From assembly GCA_030036985.1 (NCBI GenBank), contig JASHSD010000535.1, positions 1 through 8,989 on the forward strand: a stretch of DNA of 8,989 bases, given 5' to 3'. The notes beneath the pieces were generated by a model. The model was not told the DNA's origin. It worked only from the letters and a program-made list of their open reading frames with translations, and did not search any database. Below are positions 1-5,932 of the stretch, in pieces (position 1 is the first letter of the stretch; every line of letters begins with the position of its first letter). The translations under genes were made by a program, and so were the position numbers. This stretch comes from Bryobacteraceae bacterium. GTDB lineage: Bacteria > Acidobacteriota > Terriglobia > Bryobacterales > Bryobacteraceae.

Positions 1-731
1 CCCAGCGAGCGCATCCGGCACATCACCATCTGCGGTTTCTCGCCGGGCAGCAGATTCCACTCCTGCTCGGTCGGAATCAACGCCCCGCCCCGCACCACCA
101 TCGGCCGCGGCTTGGCGTAATAGAGCGGCACGATGGGGATGCGCTCGCGCGCGATGTACTGCCACACGTCCAGCTCGGTCCAGTTCGAAAGCGGGAAAAC
201 GCGAATGTGCTGGCCTTTATCCACGCGCGCGTTGTAGACGTTCCAAAGCTCCGGCCGCTGGTTCTTCGGATCCCACTGCCCGAACTCGTCGCGGAACGAA
301 TAGACCCGCTCCTTCGCCCGCGACTTCTCCTCGTCGCGCCGCGCGCCGCCGAACGCGGCATCGTATCCGCCTTCGGCGAGGCCGTCGAGCAGCGACTTCG
401 TCTTCAGCAGCGAACAACATTTCTGCGTACCAAGCCGCAGCGGGTTCGCGCCATTGTCGATCGCCTCCCGGTTCGTGTGCACGATCAGTTTCGCCCCGAT
501 CGATTTCGCGAACTCGTCCCGGAACTCGATCATCTCCCGGAACTTGTACGTGGTGTCGATATGCAGCAGCGGGAACGGAATCCGACCGGGGTAGAACGCC
601 TTCTGCGCCAGCCGCACCATGCAGGACGAATCCTTGCCGATCGAATACAGCATGACCGGATTGGCGAACTCGGCCGCCACTTCGCGAATGATATGAATGC
701 TCTCAGCTTCGAGCAGGTCGAGGTGATCCAC
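1..731 (-). CDS. cysD: Sulfate adenylyltransferase subunit 2 (ATP sulfurylase small subunit), 3' end cut by window edge
   Basis: CysD is the catalytic, PP-loop ATP pyrophosphatase subunit of the CysDN ATP sulfurylase. It makes adenosine 5'-phosphosulfate from sulfate and ATP in the cytoplasm, the first step of sulfate assimilation. I translated the minus strand by hand and obtained 243 codons with no internal stop. Visible hallmarks are LEAESIHIIREVAAEF near residues 7-22, the PP-loop SIGKDSS at 30-36, FPLLHIDTTYKFREM at about 53-67, FGGARRDEEKSRAKER at 127-142, WDPKNQRPELW at 153-163 and RVFPLSNWTE further on. The frame ends in RMRSLG at base 1, so roughly the last 60 residues of a ~300-residue protein are missing. 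No ATG lies at the N-terminus. GTG at 731-729 gives (M)DHLDLLEAES, which aligns with known CysD starts, but no good Shine-Dalgarno is visible. It follows the M50 gene by 42 bp. cysN or cysNC probably lies beyond the edge (inference). Confidence 0.96.
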   Translation of the reverse strand, partial: MDHLDLLEAESIHIIREVAAEFANPVMLYSIGKDSSCMVRLAQKAFYPGRIPFPLLHIDTTYKFREMIEFRDEFAKSIGAKLIVHTNREAIDNGANPLRLGTQKCCSLLKTKSLLDGLAEGGYDAAFGGARRDEEKSRAKERVYSFRDEFGQWDPKNQRPELWNVYNARVDKGQHIRVFPLSNWTELDVWQYIARERIPIVPLYYAKPRPMVVRGGALIPTEQEWNLLPGEKPQMVMCRMRSL

Positions 732-773
732 AGGGTTAATGCTTATAGGATACAGGATCAACCCTATCGGGAT

Positions 774-1481
774 TCAGGAGAAGCGATATCCGGCATAAAA
801 AGTACGCAGTCCGATAGCGAACAGATCGGGGTAAATGCGGTCGAACAGCCGCCACGCGATCACCAGTCCCAGTAGTGAAAAAGCGCCCATTTTCATGCGC
901 AATTCCTGCAGGCGCAGAGCCCCGGAATGCGTGGTAAACAGGCCCAGGACGCCGTAACCGTCGAGCGGCGGGAACGGGATCAGATTGAAGAAACCGAGCA
1001 GGATGTTCAGCGAAAAAAACACGCTGAGGACGGTCGCCAGGCCATCTCCGATTCCGCCTTCGACTGCTGGCCCCACAATCTGCGAAAACGATGGCGTGAC
1101 CGGAACAAACGAACCCATCGTGAGGCCGATGCGCATAAGGATTCCCGCCAGAAGCGCCAGGCTGAAGTTCGCCGCCGGACCGGCCAGCGACATTCGGGCG
1201 GCGTGCTTCGGATGCGTCTTCGCCCATTCGGCGTTGTAGGGCGCGCTGGCCCAGCCGATCAATCCGGTCTGAGTGGCGATGCCGAGCAGCGGCATGACGA
1301 TCATGCCGAACGGTTCGCGTCGAATGTGCGGCAGCGGGTTCAGCGACACCTGTCCGCCCTCGAGCGCCGTGGTGTCGCCGCCCCATTTCGCGACCAGCGA
1401 ATGGGACGCTTCATGGCACGTGGTCGAGAGCAGAAAAACGACGTATTCGAGGAATCCGAAGGCCAGCAGGTCGGGATTCAT
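774..1481 (-). CDS. Site-2 protease family (M50) membrane zinc metalloprotease
   Basis: The 235-residue hydrophobic protein carries the two signature motifs of intramembrane S2P/M50 metalloproteases. These are HEASH at residues 23-27 (HExxH: two zinc-binding His and the catalytic Glu) and NLIPFPPLDG at 166-175, whose Asp174 should be the third zinc ligand. A GPAANF motif at 101-106 is also typical of the family. Hydrophobic segments lie at about 5-22, 57-80, 98-122, 150-175 and 200-215, so it should be a polytopic inner-membrane protein with a buried active site. No PDZ or CBS domain is present, making this the short, core-only form. The ATG at 1481 puts HExxH inside the first membrane helix as expected; the upstream Shine-Dalgarno is weak. 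It lies 42 bp ahead of cysD on the same strand and may share its transcript, though no functional link to sulfate assimilation is evident. The substrate is unknown. Confidence 0.9.
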   Translation of the reverse strand: MNPDLLAFGFLEYVVFLLSTTCHEASHSLVAKWGGDTTALEGGQVSLNPLPHIRREPFGMIVMPLLGIATQTGLIGWASAPYNAEWAKTHPKHAARMSLAGPAANFSLALLAGILMRIGLTMGSFVPVTPSFSQIVGPAVEGGIGDGLATVLSVFFSLNILLGFFNLIPFPPLDGYGVLGLFTTHSGALRLQELRMKMGAFSLLGLVIAWRLFDRIYPDLFAIGLRTFYAGYRFS

Positions 1482-1507
1482 TGGGAACCTGGAAATGGGA
1501 TCCGTAC

Positions 1508-1570
1508 CGAGCCGCGACCGCGAGGGAGCGGTCTCCGGGAGTCAGGAATCAACCTGCGCACCGCTCCCTT
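1508..1570. repeat. REP-like palindromic intergenic repeat
   Basis: A perfect 10-bp inverted repeat, AGGGAGCGGT at 1523-1532 and ACCGCTCCCT at 1560-1569, is separated by 27 bp. It is preceded by GAGCCGCGACCGCG (1509-1522). From memory, a GCCGCGACCG..GGGAGCGG element is a recurrent interspersed repeat in Solibacter-type genomes; I could not check copy number here. It lies in the region between the divergent M50 and MNT genes, so it is not obviously a terminator. Confidence 0.5.
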
Positions 1571-1628
1571 GACGTATTCCTACGCTCGGACTTCCCCCCA
1601 TATTCACTACTTTTTCGAATCGATCACT

Positions 1629-1658
1629 TTGTCGCGCACCCAAACGCCTCAGTATAGC
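1629..1658 (+). promoter_or_regulatory. Weak candidate promoter for the MNT/HEPN pair
   Basis: TTGTCG at 1629-1634 and TATAGC at 1653-1658 are separated by 18 bp and lie about 55 bp before the MNT start. Each box matches the sigma70 consensus in only four of six positions, so this is a tentative call. Apart from this and the palindromic repeat, nothing else is visible in the 232-bp divergent region 1482-1713. Confidence 0.25.
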
Positions 1659-1713
1659 GGACCGCCTCCGCCTTATGCTGGAAATAACCGATCATGATCG
1701 GAGTCCCCTCATT

Positions 1714-2043
1714 ATGCGAGCCAATCCAATCCTCGCCAAATTCCGCGCCGCACTCGCGGAGATGTACGGCGACCGCCCCGCCGAGCGTTGGAGCGCGTCG
1801 TTTTATACGGCTCGCGCGCGGGGCGATGCGCTGCCGGATTCCGATTACGATGTGGCTGTTTTCGTAAATGGCATGAACGGCCCATCCGACCGCTGGGCTG
1901 AGCTTCACAGGCTGGCCGAATTGCGCGTGAAATTCATTGATGAAACCGGCGCTTTCTTCGATGCTAAACCCTATCCGGCGCGCGCGTACCGCGAACGCCC
2001 CCCGCTCATGCATGAAATCCGGCGCGACGGGCTGGACCTGTGA
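1714..2043 (+). CDS. MNT-type nucleotidyltransferase (minimal NTase, putative antitoxin), active-site motif scrambled by compensated frameshifts
   Basis: This 109-residue protein belongs to the minimal nucleotidyltransferases that pair with HEPN proteins; in characterised pairs the MNT protein AMPylates the HEPN toxin. The acidic part of the motif is intact, ARGDALPDSDYDVAVF at residues 35-50 with metal-binding Asp44 and Asp46. The preceding strand and Gly-Ser loop, normally like LERVVLYGSRA, reads WSASFYTA instead. The expected residues are encoded perfectly in another frame at 1788-1820, so two indels that cancel each other have overwritten the motif (see findings). The start chosen is ATG 1714, giving MRANPILAKFRAAL, with GGAG at 1700-1703 ten bases upstream. 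An ATG at 1675 would add 13 unconvincing residues. The stop overlaps the HEPN GTG start by four bases (GTGA), typical translational coupling. The protein as written is probably catalytically dead. Confidence 0.85.
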   Translation: MRANPILAKFRAALAEMYGDRPAERWSASFYTARARGDALPDSDYDVAVFVNGMNGPSDRWAELHRLAELRVKFIDETGAFFDAKPYPARAYRERPPLMHEIRRDGLDL

Positions 2044-2285
2044 CCCCGGAAGCTTCACGGTTTTTACAGAACGCCGATGACCACCTTGAACGCGGCCGGA
2101 TCATGATCGCCATAGGTCTCCACTACGATGCGGGCCGCGCCGCGTATCTCGCGGCATTTCACGCCGCGCAAACCGTCATCTTCGAGCGCGGCGGCAAGGT
2201 GGTCAGGACGCACAAAGGCGTCAACGTCGAATTTCTGCGCCTTACCAGGGACGACCCGGCGTTCACCCGGAGCATGCGGACGTGA
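2040..2285 (+). pseudogene. HEPN domain protein, N-terminal part (partner of MNT), broken by frameshift
   Basis: These 81 residues match the first part of the HEPN domain (PF05168-type), a helical bundle that serves as the RNase/toxin half of MNT-HEPN pairs. Recognisable features are the opening MTPEASRFLQNADDHLERGR and HYDAGRAAYLAAFHAAQ at 28-44, the usual ARAAYYAAFHAAE helix. KVVRTHKGVNVEFLRL follows at about 53-68. It starts at GTG 2040, overlapping the MNT stop in a GTGA. The frame stops at TGA 2283-2285, just after FTRSMRT, whereas intact homologues continue directly into the FLSKAYDFKAVADY helix. That continuation is present immediately downstream in another frame. A one-base deletion or a 17-base insertion around 2280-2296 would explain the break. 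Alternatives are a sequencing error or a genuine two-piece protein. Confidence 0.8.
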
Positions 2286-2473
2286 CCCAGCGCGGCTTTC
2301 TTTCCAAAGCCTACGACTTCAAAGCCGTCGCGGATTACGACACCGGACCGATTGCCGAGGTTTCAACCCAAGAGGCTACCGATGCTGTCGAAGTAGCCCG
2401 CAAATTCATTGCGGCCGTCCGCCATGTGCTGATGCCGCCGCCGACCCGGGATGACTCCGCCGCACAATTATGA
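2282..2473 (+). pseudogene. HEPN domain protein, C-terminal part in shifted frame
   Basis: This 63-residue ORF supplies the rest of the HEPN domain. GFLSKAYDFKAVADYDTG near residues 5-22 corresponds to the conserved FL.RAY.LK..ADY helix, and STQEATDAVEVARKFIAAVR corresponds to the closing helix. A GTG at 2282-2284 overlaps the stop of the first half by four bases (GTGA), the same coupling seen between MNT and HEPN. Re-initiation could therefore in principle produce the two halves as separate chains. No independent Shine-Dalgarno supports this start, so I read it as the remainder of a frameshifted gene rather than a true gene. The short tail after RHVLMPPP shows no recognisable features. Confidence 0.75.
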
Positions 2474-2474
2474 T
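2469..2474 (+). promoter_or_regulatory. Candidate -10 box upstream of the 36-codon ORF
   Basis: TATGAT at 2469-2474 matches five of six bases of the sigma70 -10 consensus. It would give a transcript beginning near 2481, just before the Shine-Dalgarno AAGGAG at 2487-2492. No good -35 hexamer is visible upstream. It overlaps the end of the split HEPN gene. Confidence 0.3.
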
Positions 2475-2498
2475 ACGGTTCCCGGAAAGGAGTCGGCA

Positions 2499-2609
2499 AT
2501 GTTGCACTGGCTGGTACGTTTATGGCGCAGACTTTTCGCCGGGTCTCATCGGCCTTCGCCCCCGGAAGAACCTTACCGTCCGTCGAATCTCCACGGGCGC
2601 TATCGTTAG
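2499..2609 (+). CDS. Small protein of 36 residues, unknown function
   Basis: ATG at 2499-2501 opens a 36-codon frame ending at TAG 2607-2609. It is preceded by a textbook Shine-Dalgarno, AAGGAG at 2487-2492, with a six-base spacer, and by a possible -10 box TATGAT at 2469. The product has an amphipathic, strongly basic N-terminal helix (MLHWLVRLWRRLF). A Pro-rich linker with two Glu follows (RPSPPEEPYRP), then a short basic tail (SNLHGRYR). There is no clear signal peptide or complete membrane span. I do not recognise a family. It sits 25 bp after the broken HEPN gene and is followed by a palindromic repeat that could serve as a terminator. The ribosome-binding site is the main reason to regard it as real; a chance ORF cannot be excluded. 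Confidence 0.45.
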   Translation: MLHWLVRLWRRLFAGSHRPSPPEEPYRPSNLHGRYR

Positions 2610-2621
2610 TCTATGTGGTTC

Positions 2622-2669
2622 GGACACGCGACTTCAGTCGCGTCCTTAAATGTGGCGCCTGAAGTCGCG
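2622..2669. repeat. Palindromic repeat / possible bidirectional terminator
   Basis: ACGCGAC-TTCA-GTCGCGT (2626-2643) is a perfect 7-bp stem with a 4-base loop. A second, inverted copy of its core follows: CGCGACTTCAG at 2627-2637 and CTGAAGTCGCG at 2659-2669, an 11-bp inverted repeat. Alternative folds are therefore possible. It occupies the gap between convergent ends (small ORF stop at 2609, heme protein stop at 2678), a natural terminator site, but there is no U-tract. REP-like element is an equally good label. Confidence 0.5.
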
Positions 2670-2677
2670 GCAGAACA

Positions 2678-4897
2678 CTACCGGGCGAGCGGGTCCGGGC
2701 GGAACTGGAACTTAACGATCTTGCCCTTGGTGCCCTTCCCGCCTTCGATGTGCCAGACGAAGTGGGTGCCGTAGTTGGAATAAAGCGCCCGGCCTTTCCA
2801 TCCGGCGTCGGGGTCGTCGATGCGGCCATCGAGACCGCGTGAGTAGAAGCCCATCGGATAGGGCACGCGCAGAGTGGTCCACTGCCGGGTCTCGGGATTC
2901 AGCACGAGCAGCGAATCGGAATTCGATCCGGTCGCTATCGGCGTGTTGACTCCGAAACCGGAGACGTTGTGCTGATCCACCCAATTGTAGTAATGAAAAT
3001 CGGCGGGAACGTCGGTGCCTTTGAATTTCGGACCGGTGGTCGGGTAGAGCGTCCAACCCTCGGGGCACTCGGAGCCGTCGATCTTCTGCGGGCCGCTCAG
3101 GTCCTTGCACTTGCGCACGTCGAAGCTGGCCAAGTCGCTGCTGGCGGCGAGAGCCGTCCAGACCACGCCATCGGTGGTGATATCGACGCCGCGGGGATCG
3201 AACCCCGGAGCGGGAACCTTGAAGATCTGCGTGCTGCAGGTCGACGGCGGATTGTCGCCGCGCCGCAGGCGGATCAGGTAGCCGGGAAAACTCTCCGAGA
3301 CGCCCCAGACGCTGTCGTCGACGGGGCTGGGGATAAGCCCGTAGAGGTTGTAGTCGACCAGTGTGTCGCGGTGCGGATCGTACGGCGTAGCTTCGGGAAC
3401 CACCGAAGTCTGATTCTGATAGGCCGTGGCATCCACCGGGGGCACTCGCCAAACGTTCCACGGCTTGGTGATCTTGCCGTCGCCGTTGGTGTCGATAACC
3501 TGCGGGCACCAGCCGACCGCCTTCTGTTCGTCCTTCGTTTCGTCGTAGACCTTTGAATCGATCCAGCCGATGACGGGGCCGGTGAGTTCGTTGAAATAGA
3601 CCGTCTCATCGGGGTCGTTGTCGAACTGCAGGTGGTGGGTCCCGAAGCAGGTCTCGATCAACGTGAATTTACCCGTCTTCGGTTCGTAGAAAGACGCCTG
3701 GCGGGCGCTCTTTTCGAGCGGATACCATGCGGCGAACTTGTTTGAAGGGTCCTTGCACCAGCCGGAGGTCGTGTTATCGCGGATCTGCGACGTCATCCAC
3801 ACCCGGCCCTTGCTGTCGATCATCGGGTTGTGTGGATCGGCCGGATTATAGGGCGGATTCGACCACAGCCATTCGTTGCCCCAATGGAGCGAGGGCCGAA
3901 TGGGCTTGGGAAAGCGCGAGGGAACGGACGCGCGCGGCTCGCGCAACGGAATGTCGAGAGCCCTGGTGCTGTTCGTCTTCTGATCGAGAATGATGAGCTG
4001 GCCATGGCCCGCGCTGACGGCGTAGTTCGGACCCCAGGCGTTTACCGAAGGATGGTTCTTGTCTGTGGAGATCTGGTCGTGCATGAAGGAGTGGTCGTCG
4101 CCGACATCCCAAAGCGTGAGGACCACGTTGCGCTCGATCCCCTGTGGCCGCGGAGGCGCGGGTGGAACCTCGCCGTTGGCGATCCGGGTCGTCCAATCGG
4201 CGAAAACCTTAAGGGAGCCTTTGCCCTGTCTGAGGAGGGCTCCATACATGGCGGAACCGCGGGTGCCGGTGCCGAGGCGCCACTCCCAGGCATCTTCGGG
4301 CGTTTTCAGACCGGGCTTCCCGGCATAGACGTCGTCCAGCGTCCGCGTGAGTTGGTTGCCGAGCTGATGGCAGAAATTGCAATCGGATTTGATCGCGTTA
4401 ATCCAGTGGTTCTGAGTCACCATGAGCGGCGTGAAACCGTTGCCGCCGGCTCCGGTGCCCGGGAACATGGAAGGGGGCGGCGGCTGCAGCAGAGACAGCC
4501 AGTAGTTGCCGGGGTAGACTTGAGCGGCCTCCCTGGCGGACGTGGCCTTATCGACGTGGAGCATGACGTTCTCCGCGTTGGGCTTCATCTGCGTTTTGGC
4601 GGAATCGCGCAGGCCGTAGCCGCGGACCCATACCTGATAGGTGGTGTCGGGGAGTTGAGGAAGGGCGAAGCGGCCCTGATCGTCGGTCACGACGATCTTG
4701 ATGAACCCCGTGGGGAGCTGTTTGGTTTCGGCAATGACCCAGACGCCGGCCTCTGGACCGCTGTCGCTCCGGACGACGCCGGTGATGTAGCCGTCAGGGG
4801 CGTTGCCGTCGTTTCCGCCATGGCGTCCGTACTTGTAGTAGATACCCGCGGCGACCAGGGCGACAACAACGATGCCGATAGCAAGAAAGCTCTTCAT
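2678..4897 (-). CDS. Membrane-anchored carboxypeptidase-regulatory-like domain protein with one c-type heme motif and a streptogramin-lyase-like propeller
   Basis: Residues 4-21 form one hydrophobic segment after MKS, an uncleaved anchor or signal peptide, so the 739-residue protein should sit on the periplasmic side of the membrane. Residues about 35-115 resemble a carboxypeptidase-regulatory-like beta-sandwich (GYITGVVRSDSGPEAGVWV, DDQGRFALPQLP). CNFCH at 173-177 is a single CxxCH covalent heme-c motif. From about 255 to the end the sequence is Trp/Asp/Gly-rich with repeated blade-like units (DSKGRVWMTSQIRDN, DDSVWGVSESFPGYLIR, TTDGVVWTALAASSDLASFD), like the Vgb/streptogramin-lyase beta-propeller. 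DTNGDGKIT at 469-477 looks like an EF-hand-type calcium loop inserted in it. Known relatives in Acidobacteriota are uncharacterised; a periplasmic redox or substrate-binding role is inference. No SD is evident; the leader before ATG 4897 is A-rich, and a TAGAAT-like -10 lies at 4925-4930. Apparently monocistronic. Confidence 0.85.
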   Translation of the reverse strand: MKSFLAIGIVVVALVAAGIYYKYGRHGGNDGNAPDGYITGVVRSDSGPEAGVWVIAETKQLPTGFIKIVVTDDQGRFALPQLPDTTYQVWVRGYGLRDSAKTQMKPNAENVMLHVDKATSAREAAQVYPGNYWLSLLQPPPPSMFPGTGAGGNGFTPLMVTQNHWINAIKSDCNFCHQLGNQLTRTLDDVYAGKPGLKTPEDAWEWRLGTGTRGSAMYGALLRQGKGSLKVFADWTTRIANGEVPPAPPRPQGIERNVVLTLWDVGDDHSFMHDQISTDKNHPSVNAWGPNYAVSAGHGQLIILDQKTNSTRALDIPLREPRASVPSRFPKPIRPSLHWGNEWLWSNPPYNPADPHNPMIDSKGRVWMTSQIRDNTTSGWCKDPSNKFAAWYPLEKSARQASFYEPKTGKFTLIETCFGTHHLQFDNDPDETVYFNELTGPVIGWIDSKVYDETKDEQKAVGWCPQVIDTNGDGKITKPWNVWRVPPVDATAYQNQTSVVPEATPYDPHRDTLVDYNLYGLIPSPVDDSVWGVSESFPGYLIRLRRGDNPPSTCSTQIFKVPAPGFDPRGVDITTDGVVWTALAASSDLASFDVRKCKDLSGPQKIDGSECPEGWTLYPTTGPKFKGTDVPADFHYYNWVDQHNVSGFGVNTPIATGSNSDSLLVLNPETRQWTTLRVPYPMGFYSRGLDGRIDDPDAGWKGRALYSNYGTHFVWHIEGGKGTKGKIVKFQFRPDPLAR

Positions 4898-5335
4898 TTT
4901 TTTGTGAGTGCCGAAACGCCCTCGATTCTATCAACATGAACCACCACCAGATAATTTCTGTCAGCCTTTTGCCGGTTTTTGTGGGGCAGGCCTTCGGGCC
5001 TGCCGCCGGGCTTCCGCCCGGCGCAACCCAGTCACAATCCCTCAAACTATTTTTTCTCGGGCTTCGATATTGCCGAATCAGCCAATTAGCGACACCACCG
5101 CCCGGCGCATCGCGCGGCCCGGCCCAACCCTTCTGCTACCGTCCAATCAAGCCTCCGGTCGCACCCATGGCGAATCGGAGCACTAAGCCGCGCACTACCT
5201 CGAGGCTCTGCGTGGTGAAAGTCGTATCAATGGGCGGCAGCCGTTCCCGTAAACAGCGGCCCCTGTTCCGGCGGGGTAACCAAACCGGCGATCGTCTGAG
5301 CGAAATCAGGCACGGGGCGCCCCACTTTATAAAAA
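4898..5335. other. Region without an intact gene; contains double hairpin and a coding-like remnant
   Basis: This 438-bp stretch holds the leader of the heme/propeller gene, the double palindrome at 4985-5023, and on the minus strand an open, protein-like stretch running from the permease fragment to about 5136. ORFs that cross it on the plus strand have Arg/Pro-rich, gene-unlike products. I see no start with a ribosome-binding site that would make a convincing gene. Confidence 0.5.
4985..5023. repeat. Tandem pair of GC-rich hairpins (REP-like)
   Basis: GGCAGGCC-TTCG-GGCCTGCC (4985-5004) is a perfect 8-bp stem closed by a TTCG tetraloop. It is followed at once by CGCCGGGC-TTCC-GCCCGGCG (5004-5023), another perfect 8-bp stem sharing one base with the first. 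No T-run follows on either strand. This form fits a palindromic interspersed element better than a factor-independent terminator. It lies 88 bp upstream of the start of the heme/propeller gene. Confidence 0.6.
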
Positions 5336-5348
5336 TCAAAAGGAACTT
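5136..5348 (-). pseudogene. Possible degraded coding remnant
   Basis: Reading the minus strand onward from the permease fragment gives two protein-like pieces. One is EVPFDFYKVGRPVPDFAQTI and GLVTPPEQGPLFTGTAAAH, ending at the stop at 5227. In a frame shifted by one base, PIDTTFTTQSLEVVRGLVLR and FAMGATGGLIGR follow, ending at 5136. Composition is balanced, unlike most antisense shadows in this window, and the two pieces could be one sequence split by a frameshift. I do not recognise a family and no start is evident, so this is a tentative call. Confidence 0.2.
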
Positions 5349-5651
5349 CCCCACCACCGAGCCGAATACGCGATCGCCGCGGCCGCGAGCCATCCCGCCG
5401 CATAAGCCGGCTGCGCACCCCAGCGAATCAGCGCCGAATGCATGAGCCCGAACCAGGAGAAGACCGCGGCGATCACGCACCACATCGCCGCGTGCCCGAA
5501 CCGCCGGTCGATGGCCTCTGTCAACAGCGAACTGACCACGAGCACAAGGAACAAAAACCCATTGGCGAGGCCCTGCACGGACGACCAGTAGATCGAGCGA
5601 TTCAACGCCGCCTGCACCGCCGCGTAAAGCCGCAGCGCGGGCAGCGCCGAA
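5336..5651 (-). pseudogene. C-terminal fragment of an NCS2/AGZA-like permease (second copy)
   Basis: About 303 bp (5349-5651) are a near copy of bases 7516-7827, the last ~100 codons of the intact permease at the right end of the window, in the same orientation. By eye I count about 16 mismatches over about 275 aligned bases plus a 9-bp in-frame deletion. The open frame starts only at an internal GTG (5617) and reads MQAALNRSIYWSSVQGLANG onward through VSSLLTEAIDRRFG to SARWWGSSF. Over the ~93 residues only three substitutions differ from the intact copy before the ends diverge. It lacks roughly 80% of the protein and any start signal, so it is a pseudogene fragment. Most differences are silent, which suggests it came from a functional paralogue rather than from a recent copy of the neighbouring gene. 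Confidence 0.85.
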
Positions 5652-5737
5652 GAACGGTGAGCGATCCGAACGGGACCGGAGTCAAGATCCCCGGCTTTAT
5701 CGCAGCAGCCTTACCAGCTACGGCACGGCGGCAAATA

Positions 5738-5932
5738 CTACTCCCCGGGCCAACAAGCTCCGCTGTCGTTATCAAAGGGAAAGCCCATTTCGTCTGCGCA
5801 ATTCGTGCATACAGCGATGCACCACGGAAATGACAAGTCACCCGTTCCACAGACCACGCCACAATCGTAATAGGAGCCTATGCCACAAAGGTCGGCAGAT
5901 GCACGCTTTGCCAAAACCAGAAGGCAGGTCAT
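5738..5932 (-). CDS. Small Cys-rich, possibly secreted peptide (64 residues), unknown
   Basis: The ATG at 5932 opens 64 codons on the minus strand, 178 bp after the end of the TIGR03435 gene. The N-terminus MTCLLVLAKRASA resembles a short signal peptide with an ASA-type cleavage site before Asp14. The hydrophobic run extends upstream in frame (KIVIL before the Met), but there is no standard start codon before an in-frame TAA, and no good Shine-Dalgarno. The remainder has seven Cys in about 50 residues (16, 24, 28, 38, 42, 45, 60), with C-x3-C at 24-28 and C-x3-C-x2-C at 38-45, plus acidic and Gly residues. That pattern suggests a disulfide-stabilised or metal-binding exported peptide. I do not recognise a family. 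It may also be a gene with a damaged 5' end, or chance. Confidence 0.35.
   Translation of the reverse strand: MTCLLVLAKRASADLCGIGSYYDCGVVCGTGDLSFPWCIAVCTNCADEMGFPFDNDSGACWPGE

Noticed and set aside
207..875. 222-codon plus-strand frame over the left edge
   Set aside because: It is the reverse of cysD and the end of the M50 gene, both identified by several conserved motifs.
927..1697. 256-codon plus-strand frame
   Set aside because: Antisense to the M50 protease; the product is rich in Arg, Gln and His and continues through a palindromic repeat into intergenic DNA.
3830..4939. 369-codon open frame on the plus strand
   Set aside because: Antisense to the heme/propeller protein, which has clear domains; the plus-strand product has no recognisable motif and reflects high GC at third positions.
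5602..5862. 86-codon minus-strand frame
   Set aside because: It overlaps both the permease fragment (other frame) and the Cys-rich frame, and ends in an Arg/Cys-rich out-of-frame reading of permease DNA.
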